A stretch of 64,000 bases of DNA from Branchiostoma floridae (taxonomy: Eukaryota > Chordata > Leptocardii > Amphioxiformes > Branchiostomatidae): positions 11,061,422-11,125,421 of the forward strand of contig NC_049980.1 in assembly GCF_000003815.2 (NCBI RefSeq), in the 5' to 3' direction. The notes below the pieces were generated by a model. It was given only the letters and a program-made list of their open reading frames with translations, searched no databases and was not told the DNA's origin. A program made the position numbers and the translations under genes. This document shows positions 34,517 through 48,119 of the stretch, piece after piece. Every line of letters starts with the position of its first letter. The first letter of the stretch is position 1.

Positions 34517-37315
34517 CTATAGTTGACAGGCGTTTGACAAATCGACCGTTTTTGGAAAGTGTAATTTTGTAGCTTGTCCCTGTCAAGGCTCCAGTTCCCA
34601 GAATACGCAAATTCCGGGGCCACTTTATCCCAGTAGAGGGAAGCACTTATTTTTTGTTCCACAGAAAGCCACTATTTGCAAAAACAATAAAATCAGAAAT
34701 TTTCTCGAACATCTAAAGTTTATCTTTCATGTTCAACTTTTCTTAAAACAATTTATAGTGAAATTATTTGTGGGCATCACAAGTCACTTTATTCGAAATG
34801 TTTACCCCTCTTGATGTTTTGGCACTTTCCAATCGTCCTCTTTAGTTCTGCATAATTCTGGAAAAGCATGCAATCGCCGATACATGATACCGTGTTCGCG
34901 TCTGTCTCCAACGTCAAGTCTGCATGATAGATGAGATTTGACATACCGCCCTGCTGAAAAATTATACAAGGGATACGCGCCTAGAAACGCGTATATATAG
35001 AGCACGACACACACACACACACAACTTCGTTTGCTTCGTTTCTTAAAAGGATCGCAGACCAGTCCTTGCGTTTGTCCTGTTAGCAGGTGGCTCGGATGTG
35101 GTAGCCATGGCTGCAAAATGGTAGGAGTTGAATGGGGTGTTGATTTAGGAGGTCCTGTCACAGTAACCGATCAGCACATTTTATGCGATCTTCCTGAAGA
35201 CCGACTGCGACCGATGGCGGCACCCCGGACTTCACGGCTTAGGAGCCTGCTGGCGATTGTGGTCTTTATCCTGCCATGGCCTCGGACCTCTCCTGTCGTC
35301 TATGTTCTATTGTGTACAGCTAGCACTGAATGTATGTTCCGTGTAAGGGACGGAAGCACTTAATTCAGAGCGCGAACGGACATGGGCAAGGCAGTTGCAC
35401 GGTTGCTGTGGTTTCACGCAACTTGCATGCAAGAAGCCACAAGCTTGCTGTCCTTCTGCCGAAGACAGTTCTTGCGGAGTGTTAGACAACGATTAACCCA
35501 TTCCGGGGTTTCTATGATCTTTGGGCTTGGAAATTTGCCTCCTGTACGTGACAAGTCCAGCTGCCAGAGACAGAATATGATCATCTTTGTAGTTCAAGGG
35601 CTTGGAAAGTCATTCAGATGATGTTACATAGACATAGACATAGAGATGCTATATCCTGAATCAGAAATAGACTGTACATGAGCGCGGACATACAATAGTA
35701 GTAGAAAACTGTTTGATATAAAAAGGACCAAACGGTTTTGTCACTCGAACAACTGTCAGAAATGTGGAGTGTTTAGAATGGTGGTGACAAACGGGAGCGA
35801 TCGGGCACAAGTGGGGCCCCTCCCCGACAGGGCCCAACAATTTGTCAGCAAATTTCGCGCGAGCCGAAGCCACCAAAGATGAACACACAGCCCCCCACAC
35901 AAAGGTTATCTAAGGATAGAAATGTATAGAAAGTATAAGATCACGTGTTTTATATATCCTATCGTCATTTATTTGATGAGAAATTTTATTCGGATGAACT
36001 TCTGCTCACAACACGCACGCATGTTCGTCCAGAGGTCAGGTTCAGTTGATCTCAGTTCCCCAGGCCAGCGCACAGTGTCATGATAAAAGTGACGTCAACG
36101 AGACCCAACCATTTAAAGACAAACAAGCATCAACAACAATAACAACAAAACACAACGGAAAAAAAGAAAAACATGTTTTCTTTAGGGATCTGGATTATAA
36201 AACTATGAACCTCGCACTTTGCATAATTGCCGCTAGATGTCACTATAGCTAGAACTGCGACAAAGTATCCATCCAATAATGATCATACTTAAGCAGGGAC
36301 TTGAGCATCACTTTATTCCCAAAACTTTCATACTACACGAATATTCGTAGTGCAAACACAGGTAAACGCTATATGAACGTATTGCCAGAGCGCCTATTTA
36401 AACGGTCATTTACTTAGTATTTCCTCTTTGAGCGTGGAAGTTGAAATGAAACTTTCGATGAAGATCTTCATCGAAAGTTTCATTTGAACTTCCACGCTGG
36501 TCATCACTGAAAGAAAGCGATCTTCTATCAAATAATTCGCTTTGAAAGGGGTTTAAAGTCCTTTTTTATCGAAAATTTTGCAGTAGAAGTTATCGGATGT
36601 GTCAGAGAAACAACGTAGACCGGGACTTGTATTTCTTATGCAAGTCACGTATTTGGATTTTCAATCATTTGGAAGCGGAACGCAAACAAAAAAATTTTGT
36701 TCAATGTAACAACGTGCAGCTAAAATAACGGCTATCTTTACGGGTAGACTTTCACCAAAATTTACGCGACGCGGGTGTCCTGTCAGATTTCCGGGCGGTG
36801 TCTAAAGAGGTCCCGATAGCGGCGTCCCGATAGCGGGAAATTTCACCGCTAACGCGAAAACCGTAATTTTAAGTGAATTGCACACACACAAAAATGAGCA
36901 GACATAAACACCGAAAATAAACCGGATCTTTACATCTGCTTGGCCATTAGATTGTGGTTCTTGACATCAGCAGGGCGTGGCTTCGTGACGTCACTTTGAC
37001 CTGTCGTATGTTGGGGGACCGTCCATTAGATCTCTTAGACAAGCAACATGACTAATCATGACAACATCACCTACAACACTTTTTGCGTGTATTAAAGATA
37101 GCACAATTTTGTTAGTAGTCAATAGTCATAGTTTGGAAATATCAAGGACTTTTATGAGATAATTTTCCACCCTATTTGGTGTTAGCGGTTTGCCCCGACC
37201 TGGTTTACGGTACGTGTTCAGTGAAAGCAGAGCGCCAGGGTGGGCTTGTCACACTTTGTCAGTTTACAAATTTGCCACTAAAACCGTGACGGAGTTCGTT
37301 GTTTGAGGGTACAAC
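34517..37315. other. Intergenic, divergent promoters of light chain B and scramblase
   Basis: Includes an (AC)n run at about 35008-35022, a near-perfect palindrome (36431-36498) and a CpG-richer stretch at about 36760-36870 that may belong to the scramblase promoter. Open frames of 79-119 codons near 34800-35620 have no domain or splice support. Confidence 0.45.
36431..36498. repeat. 68-bp near-perfect palindrome
   Basis: AGCGTGGAAGTTGAAATGAA… is followed with no spacer by its inverted copy, centred on AGATCT (36462-36467), with a single mismatch pair over 34 bp per arm. It has no larger element around it. Confidence 0.9.
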
Positions 37316-40300
37316 ATGGGAGATCAGGTAAGCCTGCTGGAGACAGCATGACAAGGTTTGATTGTTACTTGATATTTAACCCGTAAACATTCAGTTTGAT
37401 GCCGTTTCGAATTCCCTCTAACGTTATATCTATCTATCACATCAGTATCAGCCGCCACATGCAGAAAATTGCTCGTATAAAACTTGACACAGTTCCAAGA
37501 CATTTACCCTAGCTCAAGCTCGATGGATACTAAAACTGATAACCCCCGCGACGTATATGTAAATAACCGTGGTCCTGTAATGTCAAAACTTTTGTGGAGT
37601 TGTAGATTGTGTAGTTTATCCGTTCAGGTCTTCTGCAGCTGCCACAAAAGCACTAACTTGGGCCATACTGAGTTGATTGTATGGATGACATCCACTGGGC
37701 ATCCCAAAACTGATGCGAGCGTGAAAAATGCCTTCATGATAAAATCAGTATGTCTAAGTGTTCAGGAAGATTAAACATTTGACTGAACATGCAGAATATG
37801 AATGCCTAACACTTTATTTTCATTCTGTCACTTCGTCTTTGACTTGGAAGACTTTGCTCAATGTACAAAATGTAATTTTCTGCTTTAGGCCAAGAAATCA
37901 AGAATAGCAATAAAAAATTCCTGAAATGGTGACGATTGTTGGACATGGGACGAAAATTGATCCACATAATCAATGGATAAACCTAATCATATGTTATGTA
38001 TAGCTAGTAAGAAAGTTATTATCATAACTAAGTATTCCTGCTAATCTGCCCCATATAACAACCTTCTATGGGATGGATGCTTGTTCCTGAGAAACTCGTC
38101 AACCAGATAATTTTATAATTTTCCATCTTGTCATCTGTTGAGGGAGTAATTGTTTCCTTTATTCCTTTATCTGTATTGTGAGCCCTCATAATTTAGGTTG
38201 ATTGGTTGGTTGGCGAGATTTTCAGGTTTTATGAAATTTATTTGCAAAACCTTGTTGATTTAAACTTGAACACATATGGATGGTAATTGTGATCGCGGTG
38301 GAAGCAGAAATGTTTGGTACAGCTGACACTGATGCAACCTAAAACCTAAGCTAATACTGACCCAGACTACAATTTTAAATTTGTCCACACTTCCTTCCTA
38401 CTGCAACAGTTGTTTCCTTCATTTTTCGACCTAGCCTGGTCCTAAACTTTGTACGAGTACGTGTACTCTGCAGCTATATGATAGGTATGGATACCTGAGA
38501 CCCTTGTCAACCATCGGCAGTGTAGAGTGCACTTCCCTAATGCAATAGCGTAAACATGCCATACAAATACATTGGCTGTGTGTGTACATTTTAGGTGAGG
38601 CCTCAAGAGTTAGAGGTAAAACAGAGGTCACACAGCAATGAGTAACTCATAAATTCTTGTTTGTCACGTCTGCCATTTTAGCTTGTTTCAGTCTTGACAG
38701 CAATAAAATTCATTTGAATTCTAACTTTTTGCTATCATTTTGTGGGCTCCTTCAAATGAAACTTTTCAAGTGAACAATCTCTCATCGACAGTTGCAGTTG
38801 GTAATTATTGACCAATGTATGACTGTTAGTCATCATCAGGTGGTTAAGCAAAGTACATGTAGGTTAAAGGGCGAAAAGTATGGTTACCATATATAGCCTG
38901 GAGTCTTATTAGCTTTGGTCCGCTAGCCTGGAATTCAGTCTTGATCACCAGAGGGCTCATTTTCCTTAGCCTCCTTTGCAGACTGTCCTCTAGCTAGGAG
39001 CATTAGAATTAACTTTTTGAAGCACTGATTCGCAACTTGTGGGAGATCATTTTCTCTACAGAAAAGTTGCAAACGATGCAATTGAATTTTAAATTTATTC
39101 TTTTTAAATCTAATTGCATTTTATTTGTAAGTTCTGACTGGACAGAGCATGGACAATTGCGGACAAATGGACAAGATGCGGACAATTTAAACAATAGACT
39201 ATTTGAGTAAGAATTGCGACAAAGTGTTGCGTAAAGTAAAGACATAAATAAAAGATATAACGTAAAGTGATATATAGTGTAAATTCATTTATTTTCTTAG
39301 AGACATTGTTAAAATGTGGTGGAAAGTGCATTTTCACTGTCATGAATTTGCAATAAAAAAATAAAACCACGGCAAAGATTTACGCAAACTTGTGCGTAAA
39401 AGTCCATTTCAGCATTTTATTATTTCACCATTTCTCGGAGGTAGTAAACTTAAAGGTCGCAATATCCAATATTGAGTACTGTGTATTGGTATAATTCTTA
39501 GTCAAACTGTTTTGAGCTGTGTTCTAACACAAGGAAAATACTCACCATAAATTTTCAGTTGATCTTGTCGACTGTCATCAGATGACTGATTCACTACGCT
39601 GACATTCCGGAAGTCGGCAGTGATGGCAGGAGCGAATCAAAAGTGGCTGAATTACAGAATCTACCACCGTTTATACAGTCATTGAGAGTTGATACGACCT
39701 GATGTATATTGCCCCTAATGATAGAATTCTTGTTTTCCTGTGGCAGCCACCATCCTACCAGGCCACAGAGCAGCAACCAGGCATGCAGCAACCGGCCATG
39801 CCACAGCCAGCCATGCAGCAGCCGGTGATGCAACAGCCAGGGGTGATGCCACCCCCTGGGGGAATGAAGGGGCAGTGGGTGCCACCCCCCCAGCAGGCCA
39901 TCCCAGGATGCCCCCCTGGTCTGGAGTACCTGACCCAGGTGGACCAGCTCATCGTCCACCAACAGATTGAGCTGTTTGAAGGTAAGACTGTACTAAAAAT
40001 TCTTTGTTGAGTGTTTTTTATTTTCTATTGTATGAAGAAAAAGCATTTCATGCTGTTTTAGATGAAAGCTGTTGAAACAACTCTGCAGTACAGTTAGTGA
40101 TAACGTTACATTGGAAACACATTTTTTGGGGTGATGAATTTGCAGTGGAGAGGTCTCTCTAAAAACTGCAGAAACGAAACCGCCCATGAAACTTTCATTA
40201 TTTACATAGCATAAACACATCCCACAGTAACTCATTTCTGCTCAAGTCGAAACAACTGTTTTGATGCAGCAGATAACAGTTATAGCCAATCAAATGTTTT

Positions 40301-43300
40301 AAAAGTACTGAAACAACTCAGGGAGTAGAAACAGAAAGAAACATCCTGACACTCGCATCGATCCCGGGCCCCAAGCTTGCTAATCCAGATGCTAAACCAT
40401 TCAACCAAAAGGCTTATAATAAGTCTTTTCAATTGGCATCTTCAGTTTAGCAGTCCTTGAACCCCACTGTTATGATACACAGAGAAATTAAAAGCACAAA
40501 TGAATTTACTTTGCACTTTGCAGAAACTTAAGATGCTATAGAGTCATCTTTAGTAATTATAATGATTTAACCAAAATGCCTTTTACTTTTATCCAGCTTT
40601 TACCAACATCCAAATGGCAAACAAGTACGCTGTGAAGAATTCCATGGGACAGCAGATATTCTTTGCCTATGAAGGTATATCACATGTGATTTTTTGTTGC
40701 TAAGCTTACACATGCACCGTATACTGTCACATTGAATTGTAAAAAAATTTGTATATTGTACTTTTTTAGATATCCGATATTCATTTCTTAACTGTAACCT
40801 GGGAACGAATTATACTTGAATGAGTCTATACCTGGGTAGTTCTTGCAACACAAAATTTGTAACAGCAATGCTTTTCAAGTTTGTTGATTGATTGTTATTA
40901 AAGTTTAAAAAAAAGAAGTATTTTCTAACCTGTGTTATTCACATGTATTGAGTCATACTGTCTTAACAGTGTTGAGTTCCCTCTCCTTCCTCAGACTCTG
41001 AATTCTGCATGCGTTTCTGCTGTGGACCCAACCGCAGCTTTACCTTCCATATCCTTGACAATGCTGGGCATGTATGTATATCAGGATTGTGGTTAAGGCA
41101 CCAGTCAATGTAAGACCAAAGGGGCTGTAAAGAGTCATGAGCAGGGGTTGCAACTTTTATTTTTTCCCATCTAACACTAGTACTGTGATACACAAGACAA
41201 CCTGCATGGTTCCACGTTAACTGTTTCTACATGACGTTGCTCACTCAGAGTCCAATTGAAATCCCTGTTTAGACTTACAGTGACAGGTGCCTTGCTAAAT
41301 CTGTTACCTATTTTATTAATGCTACTTCATTGATTCCAGAATGAGATACATGCTCATGATGTGGACCAATCACTGCTTTGCAATGCAAATCCTAGGTAAT
41401 GCTGGGTAGGTTTGATTTCTCTGATTTGCTTTGATTTACACAATTTGATTCTGACTGATTCATTGATGATCCTGTAGATTGATAAATCCACTTACTAATT
41501 CTTCATCATCATCATCATCATCATTATCACTAATTCTCCAATTAGTAAAAAATACTGATAGATATTGATTGACACCTTGCTACCATGGCAACATAATGTA
41601 CAGCCTAGATACACTTGAATTCTTTTTAGAATGAAAGAAAATTGTTTTCCTGCCAAAAGAGCAAGCATCATATGCTATACCTTGATAACAGGATGACTGC
41701 ATTGCATGTACCTTTACATGATGCATCATATGTACCAACATGACATTCCATCTGCCCCACTCCTCTGTTTTTACCCTGCCCCCTGGGTTCCTAGGAGGTG
41801 ATGCGTATGCGGCGTGAGTTTAAGTGCTGTGCAGGCTGCCCGTGGTGTGCCTCGTGCGCCCGTGACTGCTGTGCCTACGAGGTGTACGTGGAGTCACCTC
41901 CAGGACAGCTCATCGGCATGGCCATCCAGTCGTAAGTCATATCTAACATACATGTGTCTATTATACCAAGTTCATAGAAGTTAAGAGATTATTAAAAATG
42001 CATGTAACATTTTATAACGGTTGCTATTTGGATGATGACAGTGGCCCCTTGTTTGAGGGACTTAATCCAATTTATAGGGTTTCAGCTTATTGCTGCAGTA
42101 TTTGATATCAATAATTTGTATATTCCAGTGGGTCCAAGTGGAAGCCCCACTATGAGATCCTGAATGCCAATGGAGAGTCTATCTTCCACCTGTGGGGCCC
42201 CTGCTGTGTGTGGAACGGGGCCTGCTGCACCTGTGATGTGGACTTCAATGTAAGTGTCTCTGTATGACTTCAAAACTATGGCAATGATATGATATGATTT
42301 TAATGTTTATCATTTAAATTTTTCAATCATGAATATCACTGTTTGTACATGTACCAGTATATCTCTTCTTCATGTAATAATCACTGGCAGAGATGAAAAT
42401 GAATCATGATTTAAGTTTAAGATTTCCAAATTTGAACGTAATAAACATTAACGTTATATGATAATGATTGATGATGATTGGCAGACAAAAATATCTCCTC
42501 AGGTAGAAACAAACTCTAAGCCAAAAAAAAGACCAGACTTCTACTAGTAACTTTATTGCTACAATATTTGTCATGATATTAGTGGAGTTAATCAACTTCA
42601 ATGATTCACACCATCTTTGCCACTGTTCCCTGCAGGTGTATGGTACTGACCAGACCACAGAGATTGGGAAGATCACCAGGAATTATGCCGGCTTTGGCAG
42701 GGAGTTCTTCACCCAGGCCAACCACTACAGCATGTCATGTAGGTCACATTCTTGTCTCATAGGGCCTGCCGTGTGAGTCAAGTTGATGAAGAACTGTATT
42801 TACCCCATCCTGTCTACTTACTTAATGTGGGTATTAAGCTTCCTTAGCAGGCTGTACCAGTCAGGCTTTTGGGGGGGCTTATATGAAATGTTTGTTTTTT
42901 CTGATGGCATGACAGTTCTATTGCACTCAGTTCCTTGTGGCCTCACATTGAGTGTGGTAGAAGAGCATTATACAATGTATTAAAAAAGACTCATGGAGCC
43001 AATGCTTAAGAGACTACTAGTAGTGTATTCTGAATGGTGATTGTTTGTTTGAACCTTAATTTATTAATGGTGATTGTCTGATATCTAACTGCATGTTTGC
43101 CTCACAGATTATGTATCATTTCTGATGGATGACAGTTTCTGTACTGTCTGATCAGGTTCAAATTACTTAAGTGCTAGAAATACCCACACTTGCACATGCA
43201 ACCACCACATTTAGCTTGGTGCAACTTAATTTCAAACCCAGGCAGTGCAGTGCGCAACCTGAAAGTTTGCAGTTGTAACGTTGCTTTTTCCCCAGCTACT

Positions 43301-43683
43301 GTACATAAGTCAGTCTCCAGTAATTTACCACTCTCATGTGTTGTTATGTTTGCCCCCCTCCCCAGTCCCCATGGACCTGGATGTGAAACTGAAGGCTGTG
43401 CTGATGGGAGCCATGATCCTGGTGGTAAGTCTGACAACTAGAACAGTTATTGTAATATGGACACCATTGTTATCATGATAATAACTATTGATGTTTTAGT
43501 TTTTAACCAGGTAAAATATTATCTCCGTCATTATAAATGTAATATGGATGATTTTATATTTTCTTTTTATTGTGTTAATGTTATAATGAATGTAGAAATG
43601 AAGATGTAATATTTTGATGTGATGGAGCACTAACATTTCTCTCTTTTTTTAAGGACTTCATGTTCTATGAGCAGCCGAAGTAA
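37316..43683 (+). CDS. PLSCR: Phospholipid scramblase
   Basis: Scramblases are Ca2+-responsive, palmitoylated type II membrane proteins linked to bilayer lipid mixing and nuclear or immune roles. Nine coding exons: 37316-37327, 39747-39981, 40597-40674, 40995-41071, 41795-41931, 42129-42249, 42636-42738, 43366-43424, 43654-43683. All junctions are GT-AG and in phase; the product is 283 aa, a complete gene. Order: MGDQ; a Pro/Gln/Met-rich N-tail with repeated MQQP units; the core [21 protein letters not shown]; the Cys-rich acylation segment [37 protein letters not shown]; and the terminal helix [20 protein letters not shown] ending DFMFYEQPK. The FPMDLDVK(L/M)KAV motif is diagnostic. A 2.4-kb first intron separates the four-codon first exon, so the core promoter is just left of 37316. 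Confidence 0.96.
40345..40415 (-). repeat. tRNA-like fragment in scramblase intron 2
   Basis: The minus strand reads TTGGTTGAATGGTTTAGCAT (A-box-like) and, ~35 bases later, CCCGGGATCGATGCG (B-box-like), the order and spacing of a tRNA-derived SINE head. The stems are decayed. Confidence 0.35.
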
Positions 43684-46126
43684 GATGATTTCCACTGTCT
43701 CACAAGTGTCTTCCAGGACAACTGTGTGGTACCAGGTCCTTGGTGGTACTCTGTACTCTGGTACAGAAATTGAGAGTAGTGTTTTCTTCATGTATAATTT
43801 TGGAGGAATCTTGCCTAATTTGAGAGGAAATGGTTTTGAGAAATTGAGGGTAGTGTTTTCTAAAATGAATATTTTTGTGCCAGTGTAGAATGATAGCAAG
43901 AAGACAGGAACCAATTTAATGTATTGCTAAGTCACTGTGTTTAAACAATTATGGCTCTATTTCATCAGGACTTACAACAGTGTTAGACTGTGTCTCTTTT
44001 AAAGTATGTGACTACATTGTATACAGCCACACAGGTACTTAATAATCAAACTTGATGTACATAATATTATCATACAAAATGACTAGTCATTATGATTGAA
44101 TTAAACAAATTTGTTAGTCAGAATACTCAAATTGACTACTGTAGCTTGAAGGTTCTAAAATCTGAAATTCTGAAAGTAAGATATATATGAATGGGTAACA
44201 ACCTTTACTATCTATGAATCTATATCTAAGAAGAACTGTACCTTTAGCAGTGGTGCTTTATAATTCCACAAGTGATTCTTCTACGTCTTGTACGTTTTTA
44301 ACCTTCAATAAAAATGTGGAATTAAGTGGTTATAGAGATGTGCCTTCTGATACATGTACTACATTATATGCAAGCCAATTTGCATGTAATTGTGTCTTAC
44401 AGGTTTTCATGTACAAAGTAGTGTTACATGTTACATGTGCAAATTTAATTTATGTTTTCTGCTGAACTGAATTTGCGTGTACATCTAATATGCAGTGTGC
44501 CATATAGCAGTGCCAATTTTGACGTGTGTCAAAACAGTAATCTATCTTTTAATGCATGTCCATCTTTCATTGATAAACTGAATTTTATTGATCTCAGTTA
44601 CGTGAGTGTACATGTCAGTCATTTGTAGTGACAAAGATGGATGACGACATTACACACATGTGCTACAATTAATGTAACTGCAGCCATTTCCACCCAAAAC
44701 AGAATCAACAAGCCTTCACCCATGAGTTGAGGCATTCTGTAATTCCTGCTACTCCAATTTGAAAAGATATGAGTCTCATTTATGATCTTGTATGCCAGTT
44801 TTCCTTAGTATTGAGAATCTTGTGATGCCAAATACTAGTTTACTATTTGGTGCAGCTACAATGTATATTTACTTGTCAACAAGAAAATTTAAATTGTCAC
44901 CACCCTCTGATTAGATGGATTGAGTCCTTAGGTAAAGCTTTAAATGACAGAGCTGTGTGTGGCCTGATGACATCATTCTTTGAAATGGCTCTGATTCAGA
45001 CTTTGAAAGGGATTGTATTCGACATTTCGGATGGTGACATAGAGTGAGCAGCTCTGTGTATGAGGGAGCGCAAGGCATCATCTCCACGTGAGAGACCCCA
45101 AAATACAACCAGAGGGGAAGTTGTCTTGTGCTACTAGCTAATAATGAAAAAGAATCATGCTTCCCTTCAGTCAAGGAGAACAAATTCTAAAGAAGCAACT
45201 TTCAGTGGCCTTGTTGTCATGAGGTATCTATGCAAACCAGGGCCTACAACTTATGACACACTGGCAGCACACATTATGGCTACACCTGTAGTAATGACCA
45301 ACTGCCATATTCAGTGACAACAACCAGTAAACACAGAATCAAATGTGGGATGACAGAGTTGGTGTATTCCAAGTTGTATACAGGCTGTTGTACATAGTTG
45401 TATGTGATCATGTGCTGTTCACTATTGCAGTAATACAAACAACCATCTGTTTCAAGCAAAGCTTGAACATTTACATTTGTATATCTGAACGTCAAGCAGA
45501 TGTTGGGAGGTAAGATGAACTTGTCTCATTATCCTCTAACAATCCTCCTATATCAGTGTCACAAGCTTCTCTCCCAACATCTGCTTGGAAAATGACCACC
45601 TGTAGTTTAAACAGCAACTCATCAAAGCAAGGACATTTAGTTTTGATCACATATAACACCTAACATGGTACTCTTTTCATCCTTTCATTTTACAGAAGAA
45701 AAACTTACTTTATCCTTACATCTAAAGTGAGGCAGGTATTTTTTCTACATGGAACCCCTGCCTCCGAGACTCAGCTTATCCGGTTGATATAAAAACTGCA
45801 TACTTGATATTTAGAGTGGAAGACTGCAGTGATCATGATACAATTGTCATACATGTACTGGTACTGTACAGGTAACTATTATCGTTATAGACCAATTCCA
45901 ATCATTGGTCTTGTTACCCTTTACAGCATTACATCTCCTCTAATGGATTGTCATTTACAGAGGAAGGTTACGGCAACAAAGTCGTGTTATATATGTATGT
46001 ATTACTTTTGCAATACTGTATGTACTTCTTCAAAGATGTATGTAGATGTAGAATGAAGTTGTATATGAATGTACTCATTGATGACAGCTGAAGTCTCATC
46101 CCACAATTCTTTAGGGTTTTAGCGGC
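43684..46126. other. Scramblase 3' UTR and convergent intergenic region
   Basis: No coding exon is recognised between the scramblase stop and the convergent small gene at 46127. It includes a foldback at 45493-45588. Confidence 0.45.
45493..45588. mobile_element. Short MITE-like foldback
   Basis: CAAGCAGATGTTGGGAG and CTCCCAACATCTGCTTG form perfect 17-bp inverted ends around ~60 bp of non-coding sequence. Confidence 0.6.
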
Positions 46127-46507
46127 TCAGCCCTTCATCTTTGATGACTGGAAGCACACCTGGTCACCGGGTGTGTCCAGTCGTCCCGACAACAGTATGG
46201 CTGCTCCTGCATCATTGCAGAATACTGAGGAGGTAAAAGTGTAGCCCCCAGTCAGTCTATTACAACTGAATACATTTGTATCTCTTGCCGGTTTTTGTGA
46301 AGCCAAATTATCAACTGATGTAATTGTTCTCGATCATATCTGGACGTCTTTCCAGCAAAGTGATTGTTTTACTTGAAAACTGTAAACGTTAACTGAAATC
46401 CCTGTGAACTCACCTGGCGGTGCGCCGTCAGTGATGCTCGTCAGGGATGGTGGTCTCCCTGTCGCACGCCTGGCTCGGTGGACATCCATGTAGTTGAAAG
46501 CAGTCAT
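46127..46507 (-). CDS. Small predicted protein of unknown function (62-63 aa)
   Basis: Two coding exons, 46414-46507 and 46127-46224, join in frame at canonical sites (CCA G|GTGAGT … CTCCTCAG|TA). The coding exon 46414-46517 has a strong acceptor after a T tract. A non-coding first exon (about 48030-48085, donor AAAG|GTAAGC) lies 1.5 kb upstream, under a clear TATA box. The product starts MTAFNYMDVHRARRATGRPP and ends SGRLDTPGDQVCFQSSKMKG, with no signal peptide or membrane span. I do not recognise the family. The case rests on promoter, splice signals and phase; the alternative is a non-coding RNA with these exons. Confidence 0.45.
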
Positions 46508-48029
46508 CTCTATCCCTCTGGTCAGAAAAAAAAACACAGATTTGTATTAATTATATCAACATTCAAACAGTGAGAACTATGTGATCGCCGGTGAGAGTTT
46601 TCAGGCATTGTCTGGTTTCGGTTCATGAGAAGTTTCGGTGTGACGTCACTGATTCTACTTACATGTACAGTGCAGAACGAAATGGGTGTACCTAGTAACA
46701 TGCATTGGCATAATACCGGCATTAAGACTTACACCGGCCGATCAAAAATAATGGAATTTAGAGAGATCTACACATGCAACAATAGTTATTTCTGAGGTGT
46801 GCACACTTCAGACATCTAGGTGTCCAATACATCATTTACAAAGCATCGATAACAATGCATTCGAAGACAACAAGGCCAAAAGTTTTCAGTATCTTTTTCG
46901 GGGTAGGCAGCTCGTCGTGGGACGAACACACTGTCACATTCATTGCCAGATTTGTAGATCATAATACACATGCTCATGGCACAAGACGAACATGATTCGA
47001 CAACAATCTTGAATTTCTGTTGGTGACCTACAACTCATGTAAAAGTGTGAAGAACCGGTTGCATAATAGCCCGGATCTACGACTGAATGGGCAAATGATT
47101 GAACGTACGCAGCCATTTTCCCGCCATTTTTATATCTACGCTAACAGTGAAGTGTTACGTCATAGCGGTTGTGACGGACACAAGTTAAATGAAAATTCTT
47201 GACAGTATACGTCCGTTTTCTCATGACATTTTGTATGCTCATGCAGGTTTATGTTTTATGCATTTACTAACAGAAAAGGAAGGAACATCAGAGGATGTAT
47301 AAAGGTACATAGCAACAGTTAATTGTGCCGTGTTTCTTCCGCCGGTATTTTGTACCCCCTCCCAACAACGCGCCCGTTCGCCGTGTAATTCCGCGGCGTG
47401 TTACAATTACAATATTACGCTTTTAGCACTGGACAAGAGTGGCAGAAAAGTTACACAGAAGAAGTGGCAAGGGTAACCTATAACAGCAACATGTAACTGG
47501 AGAAAATGATGCGTTGACAATTTGTCAAATCAGTATGGCTAGAGAAATCGTCGTAAACGTATCGGTATTGGTATGATAATAGATGTTACCTACTGACGGC
47601 AGTAGTAATGTTACACTGGTAAGGTAGAGATCTATCATAAACATATATCATAGTGTTTTGCCTCATCACGTACAATGTATGCAACGATACACGACATTGA
47701 TACACACGTGCACATTGTTATATTACGCCATATCGTGGCATTGTCTAGGTACCTAATCTCCAAGCAGATCCTACGGTGCCATAAGGTATTATCAAAGCTG
47801 GCCAAGGAGGGTAGCCGGCCAAGGGAGTCAAACGGGAAGTTTGATACTATACATTACGCACCGTGGATCTGGTTCGAGATTACAGGTACCGAGGTTAAAG
47901 CGTTTTCCACAAATTTACAACAGTTTTCATAGTTTTTGTTTAATATCACATGCAGCGTTGGGAGAGCCCCCGTCCCTCCCTGTTTCAGTAAAATGGGAAA
48001 CACGAGCGGAGTGAAGGAAAACAGCTTAC

Positions 48030-48119
48030 CTTTCTCCTATTCTGTCAGTGTCAGTGCATTAGTAGCACAGAAACCCCCCAGCCGATAAAGCGCAGTGAGC
48101 TCTTTTCAGCTCTTATATA
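48030..48119 (-). promoter_or_regulatory. TATA promoter and non-coding first exon of the small gene
   Basis: TATATAAG on the minus strand (48112-48119) precedes a likely start near 48085, and the exon ends at GAAAG|GTAAGC (48030). Minus-strand CCAAT boxes lie near 48212-48222 (ACCAATCAA). A three-codon upstream ORF sits in the leader. Confidence 0.6.

Noticed and set aside
34802-35621. Overlapping 79-119-codon frames upstream of light chain B and scramblase
   Set aside because: They lie on both strands over the same bases, without domains or promoter and splice support.
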